NCBI GenBank assembly: GCA_025055355.1
Contig: JANWYM010000095.1
Coordinates: 1-10,840 of the forward strand
DNA from: Abditibacteriales bacterium
GTDB lineage: Bacteria > Armatimonadota > Abditibacteriia > Abditibacteriales > JANWYM01
Direction of reading: 5' to 3'
Length of the DNA stretch: 10,840 nt
The notes under the pieces are model-generated. The model was not told the DNA's origin. It saw only the letters and a program-made list of their open reading frames with translations, and ran no database searches. How positions within the stretch are numbered: position 1 is the first letter of the stretch; each line of letters begins with the position of its first letter. This document shows, piece by piece, positions 1 to 6,024 of this stretch. The translations under genes were made by a program, and so were the position numbers.

Positions 1-42
1 GTCCTTACCAAGGACGCGCTCTGCCAACTGAGCTACGTGGGC
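1..42 (-). tRNA. tRNA-Thr(GGU), partial
   Basis: This is the 5' half of a threonine tRNA, cut by the left window edge. On the minus strand it begins GCCCACGTAGCTCAGTTGGC, giving the acceptor strand and a D-arm (GCTC/GAGC). The anticodon stem CGTCC and loop TTGGTAA follow, with anticodon GGT. Only 2 nt separate it from the CCA of the upstream tRNA-Tyr, so both must be processed from one precursor. The T-arm and 3' end lie outside the window. Confidence 0.93.
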
Positions 43-44
43 GT

Positions 45-131
45 TGGTGCAGGGAGAAGGATTCGAACCTTCGTAGGCATTACGCCGCCAGATTTACAGT
101 CTGGTGCCATTGTCCACTCGGCCATCCCTGC
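45..131 (-). tRNA. tRNA-Tyr(GUA)
   Basis: This is a complete class II tRNA with a long variable arm, as expected for bacterial tRNA-Tyr. The acceptor strands GCAGGGA (125-131) and TCCCTGC (49-55) pair perfectly. They are followed by discriminator A and an encoded CCA (45-47). The anticodon stem CCAGA/TCTGG encloses the loop CTGTAAA with anticodon GTA. The T-arm shows GGTTCGAATCC. It is the second gene of the minus-strand tRNA operon. Confidence 0.97.
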
Positions 132-136
132 GTCAA

Positions 137-211
137 TGGAGCCAGCGAAGGGACTCGAACCCCCAACCGGCGGTTTACAAAACCGCTGCTCTACCGTTGA
201 GCTACGCTGGC
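137..211 (-). tRNA. tRNA-Thr(UGU)
   Basis: This is a complete tRNA. The acceptor strands GCCAGCG (205-211) and CGCTGGC (141-147) pair perfectly, with discriminator T and an encoded CCA (137-139). The anticodon stem GCGGT/ACCGC encloses the loop TTTGTAA with anticodon TGT. The T-arm shows GGTTCGAGTCC. It is the first gene of the operon, about 140 nt downstream of the predicted promoter. A small C4/G4 hairpin (215-229) lies just upstream of its 5' end. Confidence 0.97.
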
Positions 212-356
212 GCACCCCACCTTGCGGGGGCAACCCTCACTGCCCATTGCACAGAACGCGCTTGGCTTCGACAAAGGCCGACCCGCTTGCCGTTCTTCCT
301 AACCCTTCAGAAGGTGCAACTCCATCATGAACGCCAGATGCGCTTAACGCACTATC

Positions 357-385
357 ATTATAGAAAACTACGCAGCAATCGTCAA
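357..385 (-). promoter_or_regulatory. sigma-70-type promoter of the tRNA operon
   Basis: On the minus strand TTGACG (380-385) is separated by exactly 17 bp from TATAAT (357-362), an almost perfect housekeeping promoter. A T-rich tract about 10-20 bp upstream of the -35 box (about 395-405) could act as an UP element. The predicted start near 350 falls in a 13-bp TGCG-TTAAG-CGCA palindrome. The 212-356 stretch is the transcribed leader, and I see no gene in it. Confidence 0.88.
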
Positions 386-478
386 GGTATGTCCGATAAA
401 AAACAACCCCCTCCCCCGTGCCTTGCGCCGCCACCTCCTCACCGCCCTTCGACAGACGCCGCTCGTCTGCATCGCGTC

Positions 479-1435
479 TCACTTCACCCACCGCGCCACC
501 TCCGCCGCGATCTGCGCATGGTCAGGGCGCTCCGGTAGATAGATGAGCACGACATTATCACCCACCTTCAACATCTGCCACTGCTCCTTCAGCATGCTGA
601 CCTCTATGACCTCAGGCGGGGATGTGCCATTGACAACGTAATATAAACGGTAGTAAAGGTTGACTTCCTCACCGTCCCATTCCTTCTCCTCCTGCATCGC
701 CATTACCGTTGCCCGCACGACGATGCCGTTGCGCGCCAAGGCGAGCGTGCGCTCCTCATCGGCTTCCATCCAATGTTGGCTCTGTTCGATAACCACCACT
801 ATGAGAGACGCGATAGCAGGACTCAGCAACACGAAGGTCAGCGGATGGTGTTCAAAAAAGACAACGAGGTCAATGTGAACCCAGAACAGCGGCAAAGCGA
901 CGCCCGTCAGCAGCACGAAGTAAACCATCGCCGTCAACGCCGCCCAGCGTGCCAAAAACTGCCCCCCGCGACGCAACACAAAAGAGCGCAACCGCACTGG
1001 TCGCGGCGGCGGGAGCAGGAAACAGCGGGGAATGACGTTCAGGTTTAGCACGCGCTGATGCGTCAACCACCATTGATGGGCGTAGTAACTCAAAATGATA
1101 AATGGCGCGTAAAGGATAGCGCGATACGCCCATTGTGCCACCAACGCACGGCGTGGGTCCAGCGACCGTCCGTAAAGCGCATCCCGCGCCCAGTCGGGAA
1201 AAGCCGACGTGCGCACCGTGCGGTCCATAAGCCCGAACCACGCGACGATAAAAAAGGCGTAAACCACCCACCGCCCATAGCGCCAGAGGGTCTGCCAGCG
1301 CGCGGGTGGTTCCGTCTGCGCGCCGGACTGCACCGACCTCACGAACACGTGGCAGTTGCCTCGCATACCGGCTTCCACCCATTCGCCAGGCGAGGGGATC
1401 CCCCGTTGCGTTCCGTCGGTGCTCACAGGCGACAT
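479..1435 (-). CDS. four-helix membrane protein with C-terminal DUF3592-like domain
   Basis: The function is unknown; the protein is 318 aa. Hydrophobic segments at about residues 56-70, 103-120, 163-184 and 198-217 predict four transmembrane helices. A soluble tail follows (about 218-318). That tail has a beta-rich pattern, with NGIVVRATVMAM, then YYRLYYVV, then KVGDNVVLIYLPERPDHA. It resembles the small DUF3592 domain, whose usual ending is 'vGd.v.v.YdP.nP..A'. This family match is my recognition of the pattern, not a search result. The ATG at 1435 fits a purine-rich AGAGAG a few nt upstream and a leader of only about 20 nt from the nearer promoter. It stops with TGA and is followed by the tRNA operon promoter. 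A 6-bp hairpin (453-469) lies just past the stop but has no T-tract, so it is not a clear terminator. No neighbour indicates a pathway. Confidence 0.85.
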   Translation of the reverse strand: MSPVSTDGTQRGIPSPGEWVEAGMRGNCHVFVRSVQSGAQTEPPARWQTLWRYGRWVVYAFFIVAWFGLMDRTVRTSAFPDWARDALYGRSLDPRRALVAQWAYRAILYAPFIILSYYAHQWWLTHQRVLNLNVIPRCFLLPPPRPVRLRSFVLRRGGQFLARWAALTAMVYFVLLTGVALPLFWVHIDLVVFFEHHPLTFVLLSPAIASLIVVVIEQSQHWMEADEERTLALARNGIVVRATVMAMQEEKEWDGEEVNLYYRLYYVVNGTSPPEVIEVSMLKEQWQMLKVGDNVVLIYLPERPDHAQIAAEVARWVK

Positions 1436-1461
1436 AATCTCTCTGCCCTCTCTGTGGTAAT

Positions 1462-1490
1462 ATCATATGGCTGCATCTGATTCATGTCAA
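1462..1490 (-). promoter_or_regulatory. proximal promoter P1 of the membrane protein gene
   Basis: TTGACA (1485-1490) and TATGAT (1462-1467) are separated by 17 bp on the minus strand. The predicted start near 1455 gives a leader of about 20 nt before the ATG at 1435. The -35 box sits inside a perfect inverted repeat, CTGATT-N6-AATCAG (1477-1494), which could be an operator. Confidence 0.85.
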
Positions 1491-1494
1491 TCAG
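1477..1494. promoter_or_regulatory. operator-like inverted repeat over the P1 -35 box
   Basis: CTGATT (1477-1482) and AATCAG (1489-1494) form perfect 6-bp arms around a 6-bp spacer that contains most of the P1 -35 element. Binding here would occlude sigma region 4. The regulator, if any, is not identifiable. Six-bp arms can also arise by chance. Confidence 0.4.
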
Positions 1495-1505
1495 TTCTGC
1501 CAAGC

Positions 1506-1534
1506 ATTTTACTGAGTTGTTAGGGAAGTGTCAA
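1506..1534 (-). promoter_or_regulatory. distal promoter P2 of the membrane protein gene
   Basis: TTGACA (1529-1534) and TAAAAT (1506-1511) are separated by 17 bp on the minus strand. Both elements lie exactly 44 bp upstream of their P1 counterparts, so the promoters are in tandem. The rest of the gap to the next gene (1535-1699) shows no gene and no clear terminator. Confidence 0.8.
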
Positions 1535-1699
1535 CTGAGGAGACGGACAGGAATGGTGTCGCCCCAACCCGCTACGCGTGTGACACGGTTACACCGGCAG
1601 CCCTCAACTTGTTGGGGGGCGATGCATCTGAACCATAACAAGTGGAGAACCCGTCCGCGATCGCGTCACTCGGCTGGCAATGATGAGTTAGGATGTCCG

Positions 1700-3337
1700 T
1701 CACAGCGGACTCACCTCCGCTCGCCGCAGCACGCTCACTGGCAGCCACGTTTGCGTCTCCACTGCGTCGAAGTAGCGGACGGTGACGACGATGAAGCCTA
1801 AGCGCAACGGGCGTTTGAAGTAGGCGGTGAAGGGCGCAGCGGTGACGAGGCGGCGGTCAATGAGCAGTTTCTGCGCGTCCAGCAGCAGGAAGTCCACGGA
1901 TTCCACGTCGGTCTCGTCGCCCAGCCAGTAGAGTTGCAGGTCGTCGCCTTGAAATTCCAACTGCACGGCAGGACATTCAGCTAATGTCATGACGGTCGGA
2001 ACGGGGGCGGCGGGGGGCAGTGGTTCATACGTTTCTGGCGGGTTGACGCGCACGGGTGGTTCAAAGGGGCGCACGTCCACGTCCAGCATCGGGCGGGTGT
2101 CGATGCGCCAGTCGTCGTTGCGCCAGCCGAAGACGTTCCAGGTCGGCGTATAAATCGGTGGGGGAGAGTAACTCCACGTCGGATAGCCCCACGTCGACGG
2201 GCAGGAATAAGAATAGTAAGAGGTTGGGGGGAACAACACGATGGGCGGGCGGCGCGACCCCGGCAGGGCAATGGGATGGGTTCCTCTTTTCGCGTTCTCT
2301 CGCAGGTCGTGCGCGATGTCCTGCAACCGTTCCTCCCACATCTCCAGCCGTTGCTCGCGCCAGCGCAGTTTGAGGACGTGTGGGCTGAGCGAGGGAGCGC
2401 CGGGTTGGGTGGCGCGCCACATAAACTCATCCCGCGCGTCGCGCACTTCTTGGCGAGCGTCGCGCAACCGCCAGCGCAGCCACGCGGGGTCATAGGGGTA
2501 TTCGTGCTTGTAGCGGCGCAACTCCAATTGCGCCCCTTTGACTTCCCAGCGCAGCTCTTGGTTGCGTTGCTTCTGCTCTCGATGACCGCCGCGCGTTCCC
2601 GCTGGTGCTTCGCGCTGGTCCGACTTCACGGCAGAAAGCGGTCGGACCTGCACCCATGTCTCACGTCGCTCCTCGGGCGTCTCCTGTTTCTCCTGTCGCG
2701 TTTCCTTCCGCTCCTGTTGTATCGCCTGTTTGTTGTCGCGGCTCTCTTCGCTCAACGGTTGACGTTCGCTGCGCTCAGTCTGGGTCCGGTCGCGCGGCTG
2801 CCGCTGTTGTTCCTGTATCGCCCGCTGACGCTCGCGGCTTGGATCTGGCTGCCGCGCTTCTTCCTCGCGTTGTTTGTGCTCTTGCGCCTTGCGTGCCGCC
2901 TCTTCCTGCCGCTGGCGCTCGCGCTCCTCGCGTTGCCGGCGTTCGTTCTCCTCGCGCTGCCGACGTTCCTCTTCTTGCCGCTGGCGCTCGCGCTCCTCGC
3001 GTTGGCGGCGTTCATTCTCCTCGCGCCGCCGGCGCTCCTCTTCCTGCCGCTGCCGCTCACGCTCCTCGCGTTGACGGCGTTCGTTCTCCTCGCGCTGCCG
3101 GCGCTCCTCTTCCTGCCGCTGCCGCTCGCGCTCCTCGCGCTGTTGTCGGTCGCGTTCTTCGCGTTCCCTGCGCTCGTTGTCTTCCCTCTGCCTGCGGTCA
3201 TTGTCCTCGCGCTGCCGACGCTCCTCCATGTTGTCGTTGTCCCGCCTCCCCTTCTTGTCCGCCGACAGCGGGAAGGCAACGAACAAACTCAACAACGCAA
3301 TCACTGCCATTGTCCACAGCCGACGCCAGAGTTTCAT
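1700..3337 (-). CDS. secreted Glu/Arg-rich repeat protein
   Basis: I do not recognise the family. The 545-aa product begins with a classic signal peptide (MKLWRRLW, then a hydrophobic core, cleavage near residue 26). Residues about 28-160 are almost only E, R, Q, D and N. They include three 23-residue copies starting ERERQRQEE plus a partial fourth, which predicts a long stable single helix or coiled coil. Residues about 160-260 are also charged. About 262-350 is a Trp/Arg-rich helical stretch, and about 365-440 a Pro/Tyr/Trp/Ser linker. A compact, probably beta C-terminal domain (about 450-545) ends TWLPVSVLRR. I chose the ATG at 3337 over the in-frame GTG at 3352 because it starts the signal peptide directly and has a G-run in Shine-Dalgarno position. 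It lies downstream of the ECF sigma gene across a palindromic array and may be co-transcribed with it. It lacks the membrane helix and zinc motif of typical anti-sigma factors. A structural envelope role is inference. Confidence 0.82.
   Translation of the reverse strand: MKLWRRLWTMAVIALLSLFVAFPLSADKKGRRDNDNMEERRQREDNDRRQREDNERREREERDRQQREERERQRQEEERRQREENERRQREERERQRQEEERRRREENERRQREERERQRQEEERRQREENERRQREERERQRQEEAARKAQEHKQREEEARQPDPSRERQRAIQEQQRQPRDRTQTERSERQPLSEESRDNKQAIQQERKETRQEKQETPEERRETWVQVRPLSAVKSDQREAPAGTRGGHREQKQRNQELRWEVKGAQLELRRYKHEYPYDPAWLRWRLRDARQEVRDARDEFMWRATQPGAPSLSPHVLKLRWREQRLEMWEERLQDIAHDLRENAKRGTHPIALPGSRRPPIVLFPPTSYYSYSCPSTWGYPTWSYSPPPIYTPTWNVFGWRNDDWRIDTRPMLDVDVRPFEPPVRVNPPETYEPLPPAAPVPTVMTLAECPAVQLEFQGDDLQLYWLGDETDVESVDFLLLDAQKLLIDRRLVTAAPFTAYFKRPLRLGFIVVTVRYFDAVETQTWLPVSVLRRAEVSPL
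2901..3150 (-). repeat. 69-bp in-frame tandem repeat (minisatellite)
   Basis: The landmark TCTTC[CT]TGCC (plus strand) recurs at 2901, 2970, 3039 and 3108, a constant 69-bp spacing. There are about 3.6 copies. Each unit encodes 23 residues of Glu/Arg/Gln-rich helix. Copies differ by few substitutions and no frame-breaking indels, so they arose by recent in-frame duplication. Shorter degenerate copies extend to about 3235. Confidence 0.9.
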
Positions 3338-3341
3338 GGAA

Positions 3342-3350
3342 GCCCCCCCC
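3342..3350 (-). promoter_or_regulatory. G8 run at the ribosome-binding position
   Basis: On the minus strand eight consecutive Gs (3343-3350) end 5 nt before the ATG at 3337, where a Shine-Dalgarno sequence would be. No AGGAGG-like motif is present, so the G-run probably pairs with 16S rRNA. Homopolymeric G tracts are prone to slippage. Confidence 0.5.
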
Positions 3351-3351
3351 A

Positions 3352-3440
3352 CTTCAAGGGTTCATGGGTTCAAGAGCTCATGAAGTTCATGAAGGCAGGT
3401 GTAGAAGCGTGAACTCATGAACTCTTGAACCCATGGACCC
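3352..3440. repeat. octamer-periodic palindromic array A (GRGTTCAW type)
   Basis: Four 8-bp units on the left (CTTCAAGG, GTTCATGG, GTTCAAGA, GCTCATGA; 3352-3383) face four inverted units on the right (GTGAACTC, ATGAACTC, TTGAACCC, ATGGACCC; 3409-3440). Segments 3361-3386 and 3412-3437 match as inverted repeats at 22 of 26 positions. The array fills the gap between the ECF stop (3444) and the start of the next gene. As RNA it would fold into a long hairpin. Confidence 0.85.
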
Positions 3441-3443
3441 ATT

Positions 3444-4043
3444 TTACGCTGCTATATACGCCCGCAGCCGCCTGCCCAGCCGCTCGCGGGCGCGGAACAG
3501 GCGGGACTTGACTGTGCCGACGGGAATCTTCAGCCGCGCCGCGATTTCCTCGTTGCCCATTTCCTCCCAGATGAACAGGTTGACGGCGGGTTGCCACTCG
3601 GCTGGCAGGGTCGCAATCGCTTCCTGCACGGATTTCTCTAACTCCTCATATTCGTATGACGCCGACGGGTCGGCATGGTCATCAGGAATTTGCTCGAAGT
3701 CAAACCCCTCCGTCTCCTCACCGTCGCCTGGCGCTTCCAACGTCAGCACGCAGTCGGGTTGGATCGCCTTGCGCCGCGCCCAACTGATGCAGAGGTTGGT
3801 GGCTATCTGCCACAGCCATGCCGTAAAACAGACTTCGTTGCGCAGGGTGTCGAGGTGAGTGAACGCCTTGAGGAACGTCTCCTGCGTCAAGTCCTCCGCG
3901 TCCGCGCCATGCCCCACCTTCCGCGCAATGTAGTTGTAAACGCGGCTGTAATATCGCTTCACCAGGGCGTCAAACGCCTGCCGGTCCTTCGTCCTGCACT
4001 CGGCAAGAATAACGTGGTCGGGAACGTCTGCTGTGCATGTCAT
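3444..4043 (-). CDS. ECF-type RNA polymerase sigma factor
   Basis: This 199-aa protein has the normal ECF two-domain layout. Sigma region 2 covers about residues 24-91, with AFDALVKRYYSRVYNYIAR and then GADAEDLTQETFLKAF and FTAWLWQIATNLC. An acidic linker covers about 92-132. Region 4 covers about 134-190, with LPAEWQPAVNLFIWEEMGNEE, LKIPVGTVKS and RLFRARERLG as the helix-turn-helix. It would direct RNA polymerase to promoters of an envelope or stress regulon. The ATG at 4043 has GAGGG seven nt upstream. The stop is TAA. No anti-sigma factor follows; the next gene encodes a secreted Glu/Arg-rich protein. It lies 174 bp downstream of the response regulator, across array B, so the two-component system might control it. 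That link is inference. The sigma-factor identity is secure, the ECF subgroup is not. Confidence 0.96.
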   Translation of the reverse strand: MTCTADVPDHVILAECRTKDRQAFDALVKRYYSRVYNYIARKVGHGADAEDLTQETFLKAFTHLDTLRNEVCFTAWLWQIATNLCISWARRKAIQPDCVLTLEAPGDGEETEGFDFEQIPDDHADPSASYEYEELEKSVQEAIATLPAEWQPAVNLFIWEEMGNEEIAARLKIPVGTVKSRLFRARERLGRRLRAYIAA

Positions 4044-4068
4044 CGCAATCCCTCAAGCCCAATAGAAC

Positions 4069-4197
4069 GTTGGCAGGTTGGCACGTTCATACGTTGGCAC
4101 GTTGGCAGGTTGGCAGGTCAGAATGTTCCAACGTGCTAACGTGCTAACGTGCTAACGTGCTAACGTGCCGACCTGCCAACGTGCCAACGTGCCGACC
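4069..4197. repeat. octamer-periodic palindromic array B (GTTGGCAS type)
   Basis: Left of centre are six 8-bp units on the plus strand (GTTGGCAG, GTTGGCAC, GTTCATAC, GTTGGCAC, and GTTGGCAG twice; 4069-4116). Right of centre are eight inverted units (AACGTGCT four times, then AACGTGCC, GACCTGCC, and AACGTGCC twice; 4130-4193). The two halves form a long imperfect palindrome around 4117-4129. It lies 26 bp before the ECF start and 20 bp after the regulator stop, so it occupies most of this intergenic gap. Confidence 0.93.
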
Positions 4198-4217
4198 TTT
4201 TGATGAACCAATTGCCT

Positions 4218-5456
4218 CTACGTTATCCGGCGCCACTCCACCGTCGCCGCCAAGCCGTAGCCGTAGCCGCGGCGGTTGACGAGGAGGTTTTCGTAGTGGC
4301 GGTTGAGCCTCCTGATATGTTCCCGAATCTCGCGCACGCAGCCGGTGAACGACGCGGGCGACAGTTCGGCTTGCGGGTCGGGGCGGGTGATTTTGCGTTC
4401 AAACGCTTCGCGCACGCACACGCCCAACCGCCGCGCGCAGTCGTAGCCCATGCGCCCCGGCAGCGCGAGACCGCGCCCGGCGAAATCGCACTCCTGCGGC
4501 GCAATGCCCGCCGCGATGCAGCCCACACCCAGCATCTCCACCAGCGCGCGCTTCGCCGATTCAGGGAAAGGTTTATAAACCACCTGCGCGTTCGCCTCGT
4601 TCAAGCGACGCAGCAGCAGTTGCGCGGAGTGCACGCGGCGCAGGTTGCGCTCGCGGGCGAGAAACTGAAACAGGCGACTTTGATTCTTGGTCAGTTCGAA
4701 CGCGATGGACGGACCCCCACCTTCTCCCCCTTGTAAAGGGGGAGAGGGAGGAAACGCTTCCCCTTGTGAAGGGGCAGAGGGAGGGAATGTCCCCTTTTGT
4801 GAAGGGAGAGGGGGGAACCTCGGCGTGACCTCGACTTGCAGAGGTCCCTCGACGAACTGCGTTTGCGGGTCAATGTCCTCGTCGCCGCGGTAGCGCAGGA
4901 CGACGTGATACAGGGCGGGCAGCAAATCTTCGTCCCGCATGAGCCGCTGCATCTCGCGCCGCTGGTCAACGAGGTTGAGCATCCCCTTGAGGGTGGTGCG
5001 CACCGGACCCCAGCCCCGGTCGGGCGCTTTGATGTCGAACTCCACCCACGCGCCTTTTTTCAGGTCGACATCGCGGGCGAACTCGGCGGCTTCGCTACCG
5101 AACACCATGCGCCCGTAGGCGGTGAACAGCATCACTTCCGTGTCAGGGCTGCGCTCCTTGATGTAACGCAAAATTTTGAACCCATCGCGCGGACCGCCGA
5201 ACCCCGCCTCCTGAAAGTTCAGATCGCACACCACGATGTCGTAGCGGTTGCCCTCCTCGCCGACGAGTTCCTTCACCGACTTCACCCCCGCCCCGTAAAC
5301 CCGCTCCAAGCCCGGCATCCGCTCGTAGCAAGGCGCGTAGTGCAGCGGCTCTAATCGGATGCCCTCCTCACTTTCCAGCCGCTCCTGCACCAGAATCTTG
5401 AAGTCTTCAAACTGCGTCGCAAAATCGTCGCAGAACAGAACGGAGTAGGTTTCCAT
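4218..5456 (-). CDS. response regulator, REC domain with split winged-helix output
   Basis: The 412-aa protein starts with a receiver domain (about 1-145). It shows an acidic pair D10-D11, phosphoacceptor D78 in VVCDLNF, T112 in LFTAYG and K133/K134 in DLKKGA. The stretch between the acidic pair and D78 is longer than usual. A helical region follows, then a Pro/Gly linker of low complexity (about 213-249). The C-terminus resembles an OmpR-type winged helix. FELTKNQSRLFQFLARE (253-269) looks like the opening helices. REIREHIRRLNRHYENLLVN (375-394) with RRGYGYGL (395-402) looks like the recognition helix and wing. About 80-100 residues separate these parts where the family normally has far fewer. 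The ATG at 5456 was chosen because GGGAGG lies about 6 nt upstream; the ATG at 5462 has no spacing. The upstream sensor kinase gene is the likely partner. It would act as a DNA-binding regulator; its targets are unknown. Confidence 0.88.
   Translation of the reverse strand: METYSVLFCDDFATQFEDFKILVQERLESEEGIRLEPLHYAPCYERMPGLERVYGAGVKSVKELVGEEGNRYDIVVCDLNFQEAGFGGPRDGFKILRYIKERSPDTEVMLFTAYGRMVFGSEAAEFARDVDLKKGAWVEFDIKAPDRGWGPVRTTLKGMLNLVDQRREMQRLMRDEDLLPALYHVVLRYRGDEDIDPQTQFVEGPLQVEVTPRFPPLPSQKGTFPPSAPSQGEAFPPSPPLQGGEGGGPSIAFELTKNQSRLFQFLARERNLRRVHSAQLLLRRLNEANAQVVYKPFPESAKRALVEMLGVGCIAAGIAPQECDFAGRGLALPGRMGYDCARRLGVCVREAFERKITRPDPQAELSPASFTGCVREIREHIRRLNRHYENLLVNRRGYGYGLAATVEWRRIT
4715..4820 (-). 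repeat. three palindromic repeats inside the regulator coding sequence
   Basis: Three consecutive palindromes occur: CTCCCCC-ttgtaaa-GGGGGAG (4724-4744), CCCC-ttgtgaa-GGGG (4760-4774) and CCCC-ttttgtgaa-GGG (4791-4806). They recur about every 33 bp and encode the degenerate linker repeats FPPLPSQKG, FPPSAPSQGEA and FPPSPPLQGGEGG. The frame stays open through all three. They look like a REP-type element that expanded inside a gene. Confidence 0.8.
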
Positions 5457-5921
5457 CGCCATCCTCCCTTTGTATTTGCTCGTCTCACCAAGCGACCCGC
5501 GATGTCGTCGCAAAGCCATCGGTGACATCCTATCCGCTTCCAGCGGTGCTCCGCCACCGTGCGCCTTTTATTATCTCTTATCTGCCGACGAAGGAGAAAC
5601 TGGCACACATAAAACACACGGAAAAATTCGCCCTCTGTAATGATGTTTCGCTCGCTTGCATCAGTCCATCGTAGTCACTTGGCAACCTATCCTACCTCGC
5701 AACGTTGCACCCTATGACGCAACGCGATTGAGTAGACGATTCGATAGTAGAACTTTTTGTGATTACTGCCCCGCAAAAAGCGAGATTTCCCGTTGACTTT
5801 GTTTTGCTACAATAGTCGCCTGGAAGGCTGTCGGTGTGGCGTTGCCGCGCCCGAACATGACGGGGCAAGAGCCTCGTGGGCACGGAACAGGAGTGCCAAT
5901 TGTCAGTGGGAGGTGCTGCTG

Positions 5922-6008
5922 ATGTCCCTTTCGGGGCTGGAACAACGGGAGAGGCGACGGGCGCGATGGACGTGGCACTTCCTCGGGCAGAAGATGTGTA
6001 ACATTTGA
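5922..6008 (+). CDS. possible 28-aa small ORF
   Basis: An ATG at 5922 is preceded by GGGAGG (5908-5913) with an 8-nt gap, one of the better ribosome-binding sites in the window. It reads MSLSGLEQRERRRARWTWHF and ends ...KMCNI with TGA. An extended -10 motif (TGCTACAAT, 5805-5813) lies about 110 bp upstream. The peptide is basic and has no recognisable domain. It could be a small protein, the remnant 5' end of a lost gene, or chance. It is antisense to the gap between the two signalling genes. Confidence 0.3.
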   Translation: MSLSGLEQRERRRARWTWHFLGQKMCNI

Positions 6009-6009
6009 G

Positions 6010-6022
6010 CAACTCTTGAACC
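6010..6022. repeat. fragment of array A at the kinase 3' end
   Basis: The minus-strand 13-mer GGGTTCAAGAGTT lies 2 nt after the kinase TAA (6025-6027). It is identical to positions 3420-3432 of array A, and covers just over one and a half octamers. Thus all three minus-strand signalling genes have part or all of such an array at one end. Confidence 0.55.
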
Positions 6023-6024
6023 CC

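Larger units (their letters stand above)
5457..6024. other. 568-bp gap between kinase and regulator genes
   Basis: I see no established gene here. The gap holds a perfect 10-bp palindrome GCAACGTTGC (5699-5708), a plus-strand extended -10 motif TGCTACAAT (5805-5813), and a 28-codon plus-strand ORF with a good ribosome-binding site. A 13-bp fragment of array A lies next to the kinase stop. No convincing minus-strand promoter for the regulator is visible. GATAAT-like boxes occur about 100 bp upstream of its start but lack a matching -35. No factor-independent terminator follows the kinase. Confidence 0.6.

Noticed and set aside
400..478. Possible terminator after the membrane protein gene (6-bp hairpin 453-469 and later T-rich stretch)
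   Set aside because: The hairpin and the T-tract are about 50 bp apart, so they do not form an intrinsic terminator. The T-tract is better explained as lying upstream of the tRNA promoter.
2276..3412. Long plus-strand ORF (378 codons) rich in Leu and Ala, looking like a membrane protein
   Set aside because: It is the antisense shadow of the Glu/Arg repeat gene: codons for E and R read backwards as L, A and S. It has no ribosome-binding site or signal peptide, whereas the minus strand has both.
2605..3420. Another plus-strand ORF (271 codons) over the repeat region
   Set aside because: It has a periodic VRSPRAAGAPLPA composition, produced only by the 69-bp repeats read in the wrong frame.
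4069..4197. Possible CRISPR array
   Set aside because: The units are 8 bp and contiguous with no spacers, and the second half is inverted.
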